NCBI RefSeq assembly: GCF_900019265.1
Contig: NZ_CYGX02000055.1
Span: 1 to 46,181, forward strand
DNA: 46,181 bases
DNA from: Paraburkholderia ribeironis
Lineage (GTDB): Bacteria; Pseudomonadota; Gammaproteobacteria; Burkholderiales; Burkholderiaceae
Direction: 5' to 3'
This document shows, in pieces, positions 8,035 through 17,032 of the stretch. The position numbers and the translations under genes are program-made. Under the pieces are notes generated by a model, which worked only from the letters and a program-made list of their open reading frames with translations, was not told where the DNA came from and did not search any database. The first letter of the stretch is position 1, and each line of letters opens with the position of its first letter.

Positions 8035-8233
8035 TCATCGCCTCTGCTTGAACATGCGCGCGATAGGGCGCGGGTGCCGCCCCGCCGAGTTGCTCGCCGA
8101 GGCCGATGAACCGGCCATGTTGCGATGCAAGCTGCGCGACCGCCTGAGGAATCCAGTCCGTCAGCAGAATGGTGGCGGCAGAGCCCAAACCCGCAACTGC
8201 AATGGCGAGCAGCAAAAGAGGCACAAATTCCAT
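8012..8233 (-). CDS. Small membrane protein upstream of and overlapping the GntR gene
   Basis: A 73-residue frame starts at ATG 8233 with GGAGTT five bases upstream. The N-terminus (MEFVPLLLLAIAVAGLGSAA) is strongly hydrophobic and could be one transmembrane helix; the rest is polar. Its stop lies 20 bases inside the GntR coding region in another frame, an arrangement typical of coupled genes. I recognise no family. The ribosome-binding site and helix make it plausible, but it may only be a leader for the regulator. Confidence 0.5.
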   Translation of the reverse strand: MEFVPLLLLAIAVAGLGSAATILLTDWIPQAVAQLASQHGRFIGLGEQLGGAAPAPYRAHVQAEAMNVVRTSN

Positions 8234-8300
8234 TTGTAACTCCGGACGATTGAGTGAACGAATGACTCAATCATATGCTGCAGCGCCGCATTAATCAATA

Positions 8301-8330
8301 TTCCGTATGTAGTATATCAGCGATATGTTG
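8301..8330. promoter_or_regulatory. Candidate GntR operator O3 in the divergent promoter region
   Basis: CCGTATGT followed by TATATCA repeats the left flank and core of O1 with one base of extra spacing and is less symmetric. It lies between the small ORF/GntR pair and the MHS transporter, where it could serve both directions. The stretch 8331-8595 shows no gene. Confidence 0.45.
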
Positions 8331-8595
8331 TTTTTGGATCACCTCTTTACGTTAGCACGTGGCGACTCGAACCGTTTCTCCGCACCGATCAAGGCGCCGC
8401 TTCTCGGTGTAAACGCGCAAAACGCGCGCTATGCGCGCAGTCGCGTTCGATGTTCGCGCAATTCGACCCCGATGCGGATTGTGAGATCCGCCTCACATCA
8501 CTAATCTTCCGGACATCCTGCCACGGATCGATTCCGGCAACTGCCCTGCCCCTGCGGTTCGATCCCGCCCAGTCCGAGAGTTCAACGCAACTATC

Positions 8596-8681
8596 TTGCA
8601 TGGGACCGGAGTAAGTGCTGAAGCACTAACTCAACTAACTTGCATGGGACCGGAGTAAGTGCTGAAGCACTAACTCCGGTC
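8596..8681 (+). repeat. Palindromic repeat array 2 in the leader of the MHS transporter gene
   Basis: A 37-bp block beginning TTGCATGGGACCGGAGTAAG is repeated directly at 8596-8632 and 8640-8676, 44 bp apart. The second copy is complete, with arms GACCGGAGT (8648-8656) and ACTCCGGTC (8673-8681) around a self-complementary core; the first lacks its last five arm bases. The complete copy ends in GTCGAC and is followed directly by the AAAGGAGAC ribosome-binding site of the MHS gene. This is the same unit type and orientation relative to the gene as in the arrays at 6.6 and 36.8 kb. Confidence 0.9.
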
Positions 8682-8699
8682 GACAAAGGAGACAGCCTG

Positions 8700-10019
8700 A
8701 TGAGTATCATCATCCCGACGGCCACCACGGCCACCCAGCGCACGGCGCGCAGCCAGGCGCGCAAGGCGGCGCTCGGCAGCTTTGTCGGCGCCGTGGTCGA
8801 CTGGTACGACTTTCTGCTATACGGCATCGTCGCCGCACTGGTCTTCAACGCCGAGTTCTTCCCGAAGGTCAGCCCGGCGATGGGCACGCTCGCCGCCTTC
8901 GCCACCTTCGGCGTCGGCTTTCTGTTTCGTCCGCTCGGCGGCTTCGTGTTCGGACACTATGGCGATCGCCTCGGACGCAAACGCATGCTGGTCCTCACGG
9001 TGATGATGATGGGCCTGTCGACCGCCGCCATCGGTCTGCTGCCGGCCTTCTCGGCGATCGGCTGGTGGGCGCCGGTGCTGCTCGTGACGTTGCGCGCGAT
9101 TCAGGGCTTCGCGGTCGGCGGCGAATGGGGCGGCGCGGCGCTGATGGCGGTCGAAAGCGCGCCGGAGAAGAAGAAAGCGTTCTACAGCAGCGGCGTGCAG
9201 GTCGGCTATGGCGTGGGCCTCGTGCTGTCCACCGGGCTGGTCGCGCTGATCAGCCGTTCGATGGACAACGCGTCGTTCCTCAGCTGGGGCTGGCGCCTGC
9301 CGTTCCTGTTCAGCGTGGTGCTGGTGCTGATCGCACTGTGGATCCGCTCGAGCATGGAGGAGTCGCAGGAATTCGTCGAGAAGGTCGGCCAGCATGGCGA
9401 ACGCAGCGTGCGGCTGCCGATCGTCGAAGCGCTGCTGCGTCATCCGAAGGCGTTTCTGCTGATCATCGCGCTGCGTCTGGCCGAGTTGTTCACGATGTAT
9501 ATCGTCACGGCGTTCGCGCTGAACTACTCGACGGCGAACCTGCACATGCCGCGCGAATTCTTCCTGACCATCGGCCTGCTGGTCGGCGCGCTGAGCTGTG
9601 TGACAATTCCGTGTTTCGCCTGGCTGGCGGATCGCTTCGGCCGCCGCCGCGTGTACATTATCGGCGCGCTGGTAGGCATGTTCAGCGCAGTGCCGTTCTT
9701 CCTCGCGCTCGAAGCACGCTCGACGGTGTGGATCGTGGTGTTCGCCGTGATGCTCGCGAACATCGCGCACGACATGGTGGTCAGCGTACAGCAACCCATG
9801 TTCACCGAACTGTTCGGTACCGAGTATCGCTATAGCGGCTCGGGCGTCGGCTATCAGGTGGCGAGCGTGGTCGGCGGAGGCTTTACGCCGTTCATCGCGG
9901 TCGCGCTGGTCGGCCTTGCCGGCGGCTCGTGGCACCCGGTCGCCGCGTACCTCGCGATCGGCTGCCTGATTTCTGTGCTGGTGGCGGCCAGGATGAAAAC
10001 CGGACGCGGCATCGCCTGA
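8700..10019 (+). CDS. MFS transporter, metabolite:H+ symporter (MHS) family
   Basis: A 439-residue, twelve-helix carrier. The start ATG at 8700 follows AAAGGAGAC; an upstream TTG would translate the repeat unit and is rejected. It has the MHS hallmarks: DWYDFLLYG at the first helix, FLFRPLGGFVFGHYGDRLGRKRML across helices 2-3, and GFAVGGEWGGAALMAVE in helix 4. This family imports citrate, shikimate, dicarboxylates, proline betaine and similar acids with protons. Lying beside the GntR regulator and opposite the TPP/frc operon, it may bring in the acid that those enzymes activate. The substrate is not readable. A terminator follows. Confidence 0.92.
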   Translation: MSIIIPTATTATQRTARSQARKAALGSFVGAVVDWYDFLLYGIVAALVFNAEFFPKVSPAMGTLAAFATFGVGFLFRPLGGFVFGHYGDRLGRKRMLVLTVMMMGLSTAAIGLLPAFSAIGWWAPVLLVTLRAIQGFAVGGEWGGAALMAVESAPEKKKAFYSSGVQVGYGVGLVLSTGLVALISRSMDNASFLSWGWRLPFLFSVVLVLIALWIRSSMEESQEFVEKVGQHGERSVRLPIVEALLRHPKAFLLIIALRLAELFTMYIVTAFALNYSTANLHMPREFFLTIGLLVGALSCVTIPCFAWLADRFGRRRVYIIGALVGMFSAVPFFLALEARSTVWIVVFAVMLANIAHDMVVSVQQPMFTELFGTEYRYSGSGVGYQVASVVGGGFTPFIAVALVGLAGGSWHPVAAYLAIGCLISVLVAARMKTGRGIA

Positions 10020-10047
10020 AAAGTCGCGAAGCAGTGACCGCAAAGAC

Positions 10048-10084
10048 GGACCGGCGTGGCGCAGTGCCACCGCCGGTCCGTTTT
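10048..10084 (+). terminator. Rho-independent terminator after the MHS gene
   Basis: GGACCGGCG (10048-10056) pairs with CGCCGGTCC (10071-10079), with an inner TGGC/GCCA extension, and TTTT follows within two bases. It closes the MHS transcription unit. Just beyond, the 13-mer CGCCGTTGGACAG is tandemly duplicated at 10113-10138; nothing else is evident up to the next gene. Confidence 0.85.
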
Positions 10085-10361
10085 GCGTTTGCGTTTTGCG
10101 TTTATGCGGCGTCGCCGTTGGACAGCGCCGTTGGACAGATTACTGTCGCATTTCATCCGGAAAATGCCTTATGTGTTTGCGTCTCATATTGCCAAGGCCT
10201 GCTTCCCGCCCTATTGTTCGACAACTCGGCGAACTTACCCGTGCAATATGAACGCAAAATACATATATTCCTGAGCGCAAATCTGCAAGCTTTACACCGC
10301 TACAACTAAAGCACGGGTACGAGAATGCCGATAACAAAGAATTCCTTACGGGAGACCGACA

Positions 10362-11762
10362 ATGAGTAGCATCATCGAGCCGGGCGACCAGCCAGGCTCC
10401 GCCCCCTTCTTTTCCAAGCAGGCCACGGTCGCGACGCCGGGATTCTCGCGCTGGATGGTCCCACCCGCCGCGCTCGCCGTTCATCTGTGTATCGGCCAGG
10501 CGTACGCGTTCTCCGTGTTCAACGGTCCGCTGACCAAAGTGATCGGCATTACGCAGTCCGGTCCCGATGACTGGTCGCTGACTGCACTCGGCTGGATTTT
10601 TTCGCTCGCGATCGTGTTCCTCGGTCTGTCGGCGGCGTTTGCCGGCAAATGGCTCGAACATGTCGGCCCGCGCCGCACGATGTTTACCGCTGCATGCTGC
10701 TTCGGCGGCGGCTTCCTGATCTCCGCGCTCGGCGTGTACCTGCATCAGATCGTGCTGCTCTATCTCGGCTATGGTGTGATCGGCGGCATCGGGCTCGGGC
10801 TCGGTTACGTTTCGCCGGTATCGACGTTGATCCGCTGGTTTCCGGACCGCCGCGGGATGGCGACTGGCATGGCGATCATGGGCTTCGGCGGCGGCGCGAT
10901 GATCGCTGCGCCTTTGTCGGTGGCCTTGATGAATCACTTCCACAGCGCGACCAGCGTCGGCGTGGCCGAAACCTTCGTGGTGCTCGGCATCGTGTACTTC
11001 ATCTCGATGTCGATCGGCGCACTCGCGATCCGCGTGCCGCCCGCCGACTGGAAGCCGGCCGGCTGGACTCCCGCCGCGACCGGTCAGAAGATGATTTCGC
11101 GTAATCACGTGCACATCGACCAGGCATTGAAAACGCCGCAGTTCTATCTGATCTGGCTGGTGCTGTTCCTCAACGTGACGGCCGGCATCGGCATTCTCGG
11201 CCAGGCCTCGGTGATGATCCAGGAGAGCTTCAAGGACACGGTGACGCCGGTCGCGGCAGCAGGCTTCGTGGGTCTGCTGTCACTGTTCAACATGGGTGGC
11301 CGTTTTGTGTGGGCATCGGCCTCGGACTGGCTCGGCCGCAAGAACACCTACTTCGTCTTCTTCGTGCTCGGCGCGGTGCTGTACTACCTGGTGCCGGGTT
11401 TCGCGGCGTCCGGCCAGATCGCACTGTTCGTGCTCGCCTACTGCGTGATCCTGACGATGTACGGCGGCGGCTTCTCGACGGTGCCGGCCTATCTCGCGGA
11501 CATGTTCGGCACGGCATTCGTCGGCGGCATCCACGGCCGCCTGCTGACGGCGTGGGCCGCCGCGGGCGTCGCTGGTCCGGTGCTGGTGAATTACATTCGC
11601 GCGTACGAAGTCGCGCAAGGCGTCGCCAAAGCGGATGCCTACACGATGACCGTTCACATCATGGCCGTGCTGCTGGTGATCGGCTTTATCTGCAACCTGC
11701 TGGTCAAGCGTGTGGACGACAAGCACCACATGACCGACGCAGAACTCGCCAAAGGCGCCTGA
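10362..11762 (+). CDS. MFS transporter, oxalate/formate antiporter (OFA) family
   Basis: A 466-residue, twelve-helix MFS protein of the OxlT/YhjX type. Typical features are the first helix with CIGQAYAFSVFNGPL, the loop GKWLEHVGPRRTM, the helix-4/5 sequence GGIGLGLGYVSPVSTLIRWFPDRRGMATG, and NMGGRFVWASASDWLGRKNTY in the second half. OFA members exchange oxalate for formate or handle pyruvate and related acids. GGGAG lies before the ATG at 10362. Downstream, eleven bases away, is a 42-residue single-helix gene. Proximity to frc supports an oxalate/formate or 2-hydroxy-acid role, but it has its own upstream region and no O1-like palindrome. Residues diagnostic for oxalate were not checked. Confidence 0.9.
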   Translation: MSSIIEPGDQPGSAPFFSKQATVATPGFSRWMVPPAALAVHLCIGQAYAFSVFNGPLTKVIGITQSGPDDWSLTALGWIFSLAIVFLGLSAAFAGKWLEHVGPRRTMFTAACCFGGGFLISALGVYLHQIVLLYLGYGVIGGIGLGLGYVSPVSTLIRWFPDRRGMATGMAIMGFGGGAMIAAPLSVALMNHFHSATSVGVAETFVVLGIVYFISMSIGALAIRVPPADWKPAGWTPAATGQKMISRNHVHIDQALKTPQFYLIWLVLFLNVTAGIGILGQASVMIQESFKDTVTPVAAAGFVGLLSLFNMGGRFVWASASDWLGRKNTYFVFFVLGAVLYYLVPGFAASGQIALFVLAYCVILTMYGGGFSTVPAYLADMFGTAFVGGIHGRLLTAWAAAGVAGPVLVNYIRAYEVAQGVAKADAYTMTVHIMAVLLVIGFICNLLVKRVDDKHHMTDAELAKGA

Positions 11763-11772
11763 GGAGACCCGC

Positions 11773-11901
11773 ATGTCGACCGTTCAAACCGTGCATCCGA
11801 CCAACAAGGCGAAGCTCGCCGTCTTCTGGCTGTACGTGATGCTCCCGCTCGCATGGGGCGTGATCAATACGATCTCGCAAGCGTTGAAGCTGTTCAAATA
11901 A
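11773..11901 (+). CDS. 42-residue membrane protein, putative small subunit of the OFA transporter
   Basis: This very short gene starts at ATG 11773, eleven bases past the OFA stop, with GAGGAGA as ribosome-binding site. After a polar start ending in TNKAKL, residues 16-35 (VFWLYVMLPLAWGVINTISQ) make one transmembrane helix, and the protein ends in KLFK. From general knowledge, small one-helix proteins of this type recur directly behind OFA carriers in proteobacteria. An accessory or stabilising role is therefore likely but not shown. Confidence 0.8.
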   Translation: MSTVQTVHPTNKAKLAVFWLYVMLPLAWGVINTISQALKLFK

Positions 11902-12485
11902 AAGTCGCACCGCACCCCGCACGTGCAGGCGACGGGGTGCCGGCAGCGGGCATGAGTCTGCTCGTGACCGCTGCCTGTCCTGCTGCCTGTGCCGCATTGG
12001 CGGCACTGTTGACGCAGACATAGGCGTCGCCGCCACCCTGAAAGTTCTGCACGACCCGACTCAGGTTGCCGATCTGCTGGTTGGTGCTCCACAGTTGCGC
12101 GCCGGTCACGGCATCGCTGCTGGTGGCCGATATTTCGTCATCCTTAAGATTGGTCAGCTGGACTATCGGCGCGCTGGCCGCGGTACCGCCGAGCATGACT
12201 TTGTCATGGGCCGAGCTATCGTATTGCACCGCATACGCCACCGCTCCGTTGAAACTGCCGACGGTGCTTTGCAAGCCGGCGATATCGGTGCTGTTCTGCG
12301 TCACGCGCCAACGCCGCGCCGACGTCGCTATACGTCGAGCCGCCGATCGTATAGGACGGCGCAACCACCGCGCGGTTCGCGATCGAGCCGCCGCCCACCG
12401 CCACTAAACCCGCCGCGCTGGCCGTCGCATTCGAGCCGAACGCCAGCCCATCCGTCGCAGCGCCAGCGCACGGCGCAACCGCGCT
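11900..12485 (-). pseudogene. Remnant of a trimeric autotransporter adhesin (YadA/Hep_Hag type)
   Basis: On the minus strand one frame gives head-repeat sequence (DGLAFGSNATASAAGLVAVG, then GSIANRAVVAPSYTIGG and YSDVGAAL). A second frame continues with VTQNSTDIAGLQSTVG and the neck/stalk signature NLKDDEISATSSDAVTGAQLW followed by NQQIGNL. The two are joined by a frameshift near 12310. There is no start or signal peptide, and the C-terminal beta-barrel anchor is absent, so nothing functional can be displayed. A hairpin (11912-11940) followed by T-rich minus-strand sequence lies at its end. It abuts the DUF3830 gene and marks a decayed segment. Confidence 0.85.
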
Positions 12486-12911
12486 TCAGATCTTCTCGAA
12501 CAGCACGTCTTGCGCACCTTCCCACAACACCTTGGTGCCCAGCTCACGCAGCTTTTCCTTGCCTTCGACGACGCTCAGGAAGTGATTGCCCGCCAGTTGC
12601 CCCAGCTTGCTCGCGAAGCAGCAGGAGCCGTACGCGAGAATGATCTCGGTCTCGCTGTAGCCGCCCGGGTAGAACAGAATGTCGCCGACCGACGGATGGC
12701 TCGTGTGATTCTCGAAGCCGACCACCGCACCGTCGTTCTCGAGCTTGAAGTCGCCGAGCGGCACCCAGCAGCCTTCGCCGCTCCAGCGCACGTGAATGAT
12801 CTTTTGACGGTACGGCAGAAGCTTCAGGAACGCGGCCACCGTCTGCGGCGCGTCCGGATGCGTTTCGGCGATAAAAACATGGCCGCAGGAGGTGATTCGA
12901 AGTCGGGTCAT
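12486..12911 (-). CDS. DUF3830 family protein
   Basis: A 141-residue protein starting at ATG 12911 (Met followed by TRLRITSCGHVF). It matches the DUF3830 pattern, thought to have a cyclophilin-like fold: KLLPYRQKIIHVRWSGEGCW, a central FENHTSHPSVGDILFYPGG, then SETEIILAYG, LAGNHFLSVVEG and LWEGAQDVLFE. No catalytic function is established. The gene looks intact although both neighbours, the adhesin and the AraC regulator, are decayed. No strong ribosome-binding site is visible. No operon partner remains. Confidence 0.85.
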   Translation of the reverse strand: MTRLRITSCGHVFIAETHPDAPQTVAAFLKLLPYRQKIIHVRWSGEGCWVPLGDFKLENDGAVVGFENHTSHPSVGDILFYPGGYSETEIILAYGSCCFASKLGQLAGNHFLSVVEGKEKLRELGTKVLWEGAQDVLFEKI

Positions 12912-13199
12912 CGCAGGATTTTCAAGGTCGCGGGTTGAAGGGAACGGTCGATCAGATGCTGGTCGGGCTAGGTGGTGCACATTTCAATCCTCTCTTTTCA
13001 TGCAATGATTTAACAGATACAGTTGCTTCCAATGCGGTCAGGCCAGTTAGGCCAGATGAGCTAGCTCGCCTCAACGGGCCGGAAACGCTGCATCGGCATG
13101 GTCATGCCAGCTCTTGCCAGTTTGAGTCCACGAAAGTTCGTAGTTTGCAAGCCGCGCAATGCACCGCACACTGCGCAAAGTGAGAGATTCATACGAAAG

Positions 13200-13804
13200 G
13201 GCGGACCGATCGGACTGTGTATTGTGCAGCACGGTCCAATCGATGGCACGCAGCAGCCGCGCCGCTTCGCCGAGCCGCAGGCGCGCGACGAACCGATGCG
13301 GGGTCTCGCCCGTCTCGCGGCGACACCCACGCGCCAGATGAAAACCGCTTGGGCCGCCCTGCGCGGCCAGTTCATCGATTGACAGATCGGTGGCAAGATC
13401 GGCCGGATTTCTGGCAGCGCGATGCAAGCCGCCGGGCAGCGCGGCAACAAGCGGATCGTGAAACTGTGTCGCGCCGCCGGGAGCGAGCTCACGCGTCCCG
13501 CCGAGTTCGATCAGCGCGGCGACGCTGTCGATCACGCTGCGCTCATGTGCAAATGAAAGGTCGACAGCGGCGCGTCGCTGATCGAACGCAGGCGCCACCA
13601 GATCGGCGCCCGCGGCACGAACCAGACGTCGCCCATGCGCAAGCCGGGCGCCCACAGCAGTTCCTGCTCGTCTGGTTCGAGATATGGGCACAGAACGAGG
13701 TGCCGTCACGAGCGCGCCATGCTCGACAACCATTTCTGGCCCGCCATGTAGCAATCGTAGGCAAGCGTCGTCGTCAGCTTCTGAATTCGTGGCATCACGT
13801 TCAT
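13200..13804 (-). pseudogene. Decayed AraC-family transcriptional regulator
   Basis: From ATG 13804 the frame reads an N-terminal stretch up to MARS and meets TGA. The same frame then resumes with PYLEPDEQELLWAPGLRMGD and WFVPRAPIWW, which look like the AraC cupin-type sensor. Near 13545 the reading shifts frame to SVIDSVAALIELGG and the first AraC helix-turn-helix (ATDLSIDELAAQGGPSGFHL, then RETGETPHRFVARLRLGEAA). The second helix-turn-helix is lost. One stop, one frameshift and a missing end make it a pseudogene. It lies upstream of, and divergent from, the intact luxR gene. Confidence 0.75.
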
Positions 13805-13975
13805 TCTCGGGAGGTGCCGTATGCAAGGAGGAACTCCGCCGTACCCGTTGCCGGTCCGTCGTCAGCGCAGGATCGAAAAAGTAATAGCAAGGAGCCGGCT
13901 ACCGTAATTTCAGTAAATAGCTAATCATTCAGGTTGTCGTCTTTCACGCGTTTCAAACGCCGGAGCTACCGTTTC

Positions 13976-14977
13976 ATGGAACACGAACCCGATACGCTGC
14001 CGCATTGGCTGAATGGCTCGCCGCAAGGCGCAGCCGGGCACGCGTCGGCAGCATACGACTCAACGGGGTCCGCACAACCGGCCTACCCGGCCGGCACGCG
14101 GCAACCCGTGAAATCAGCCCACGCGGCTGAAGCATCGAGAACTTCGACCCGCATCGCAACCGGTGCGGCGCCCGCGGGCTTTCTCACCCTCTTCACCGAG
14201 GAGGAGATCGGCACGCCGTCGCCCGCGGCACGGCGCGCCGCGCCGGTGATCAGTCCGCTGGTGCGTTTCGGCAGCGCGCAGGACCGCATCGAATTCGTAC
14301 GACAGCGTATCAGGCAGCTTGGCTTCGACTCGTTCAGCTATACGGCCACGCGCACGTCGTCGCATCACATGACGATGTTCGTGCTGACCAGCTACGAGTC
14401 GCAGACATGGCTCGCACGCTATTTCCGCGAGCGCTATTTTGAAATCGATCCGCGCGTCGCGCTGGCGTCGCCAACCGGCATGCCGTTTTTGTGGAACACC
14501 GCCGACATGCGCGCCGAACTGCCGCGCACGCAGATGCGCAGCGAGCGTCTCGGCGGGCTGATCGACATGCTGGAAACGGCCGGCCGCAAAAGCGGCATCC
14601 TTACGCGGATGCCGCTGCCCGAGCCGGAACTGAGCGCGAGCCTGTGCTTCAACTCGGAGATCGGCAACCCGCGCTGGATGACCGAATCGATCGTCGCCGA
14701 AACGCTGATGTTCGCGCACATGATTCACGAGTTCATGTGGACGCACGCGAAAAGTGTGATCGGCATGGCACCCGCGCAGCCGCAGCGCGTCGCGTTGAGC
14801 GAGTTGCAGCATGCCGTGCTGAAGGCGGTCGTGCAGGGCCAGCGCGACAAGGAAATCGCTTACTTCCTCGGGCTGTCGCCGCATAACGTCGACTACCATC
14901 TGCGTCGGCTGCGGCAACTGTTCAACGTGCGCAATCGCGTGCAGTTGATCAACGTCGCGCACGCATACGTGTCGTAG
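13976..14977 (+). CDS. LuxR-type quorum-sensing regulator (solo)
   Basis: A 333-residue regulator from ATG 13976; GGAG lies ten bases before it. The first 90 residues are a low-complexity Ala/Ser/Pro extension not usual in LuxR proteins. The autoinducer domain follows, and all five classic pocket residues occur with TraR spacing: Trp145, Tyr149, Asp158, Pro159 and Trp173. The C-terminal helix-turn-helix spans about 274-330 (DKEIAYFLGLSPHNVDYHLRR). Of the three conserved DNA-domain positions, Leu282 and Gly288 are kept and the Glu is Gln278. No luxI synthase is within the window, so it would sense acyl-homoserine lactones made elsewhere in the genome or by neighbours. The next 200 bp hold a weak hairpin only. 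Confidence 0.93.
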   Translation: MEHEPDTLPHWLNGSPQGAAGHASAAYDSTGSAQPAYPAGTRQPVKSAHAAEASRTSTRIATGAAPAGFLTLFTEEEIGTPSPAARRAAPVISPLVRFGSAQDRIEFVRQRIRQLGFDSFSYTATRTSSHHMTMFVLTSYESQTWLARYFRERYFEIDPRVALASPTGMPFLWNTADMRAELPRTQMRSERLGGLIDMLETAGRKSGILTRMPLPEPELSASLCFNSEIGNPRWMTESIVAETLMFAHMIHEFMWTHAKSVIGMAPAQPQRVALSELQHAVLKAVVQGQRDKEIAYFLGLSPHNVDYHLRRLRQLFNVRNRVQLINVAHAYVS

Positions 14978-15194
14978 TGACCGATGAACGAGGTGGCGGC
15001 GCACGCGGTCGCCTCGTTCGCTCAGCCCGTTCAGCCCACTCGCGGCTTGGCGCTCGCCCACCTGCCGATGATCGCTTCGATCACTGTTACCGCCGGCAAC
15101 CATGCCGCCTCACCGCGCGGCTTACCCACTATCTGGATGCCCCCCGGGCAGACCGCTCGCGCTCATCGGCGTCGGCCGGTCCGCCGCCGCACAA

Positions 15195-15952
15195 TCAGCT
15201 CTTGAGCCGGTAGCCGGTCCTGAAGATCCAGCCGACGATCAGCAGGAACACCGCGAGAAACACGACCGTCATGCCGAGGCTCAGTCCGACGTTCACGTCG
15301 GCGAGCCCAAAGAAGCTCCAGCGAAAGCCGCTGACCAGGTAGACGATCGGATTGAACAGCGTGACGACTCGCCAGAACGGCGGCAGCATATTGACCGAAT
15401 AGAAACTGCCGCCGAGAAACGTCAGCGGCGTGACGATCAGCAGCGGCACGAGTTGCAGCTTCTCGAAACCATCCGCCCAGATGCCGATGATGAACCCGAG
15501 CAGGCTGAACGTGATTGCCGTGAGCACCAGAAACAGCACCATCCAGAACGGATGCAGCACCTGCAACGGCACGAACAGGCCGGCGGTCGCGAGGATGATC
15601 AGCCCGAGCAGGATCGATTTGGTGGCCGCCGCGCCCACATAGCTGACCACGATCTCCAGGTACGACACCGGCGCCGACAGCAATTCGAAGATCGTGCCGG
15701 TAAAGCGTGGAAAGTAAATGCCGAACGACGCGTTCGCAATGCTTTGCGACAGCAACTGCAGCATGATCAATCCCGGCACGATGAACGCGCCGTAGCTGAT
15801 GCCGTCCACCTCCTTGATGCGCGAACCGATTGCCGAGCCGAACACCACGAAGTAAAGCGACGTCGAAATCACCGGCGCGATGATGCTTTGCATCAGCGTG
15901 CGCCACGTGCGCGCCATCTCGAACTTGTAGATCGCGCGGATTGCGTAAATAT

Positions 15953-15956
<4 letters not shown>
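15195..15956 (-). CDS. yadH: ABC-2 type transporter permease, YadH-like
   Basis: A 253-residue permease with about six transmembrane helices. It aligns well with E. coli YadH: APVISTSLYFVVFGSAIGSR, GAFIVPGLIMLQLL, SAPVSYLEIVVSYVGAA, a GLFVPLQVLHPFW helix, TPLTFLGGSFYSVNMLPPFW and NPIVYLVSGFRW. Its ATG overlaps the stop of the ATPase gene by four bases, so the two are co-translated. The pair forms an exporter of unknown substrate; distant relatives include NodIJ. Confidence 0.92.
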
Positions 15957-16879
<923 letters not shown>

Positions 16880-17032
16880 GGATTCGATGATGGCAGACAC
16901 CGGTATCTGATTGGAAGGAACGGGGCGCACGAGCGACCGCATCCGCAATGTAATGGAAAGTGTGAAAGCGTGCAGTGCGCCGCTTTTGCAGAAATTCCCG
17001 GCGTGGACCAATTCCACTCGCCGCGACTCGCG

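Noticed and set aside
13976..14977. A complete LuxI/LuxR quorum-sensing pair
   Set aside because: No acyl-homoserine-lactone synthase sequence is found on either strand in the window.
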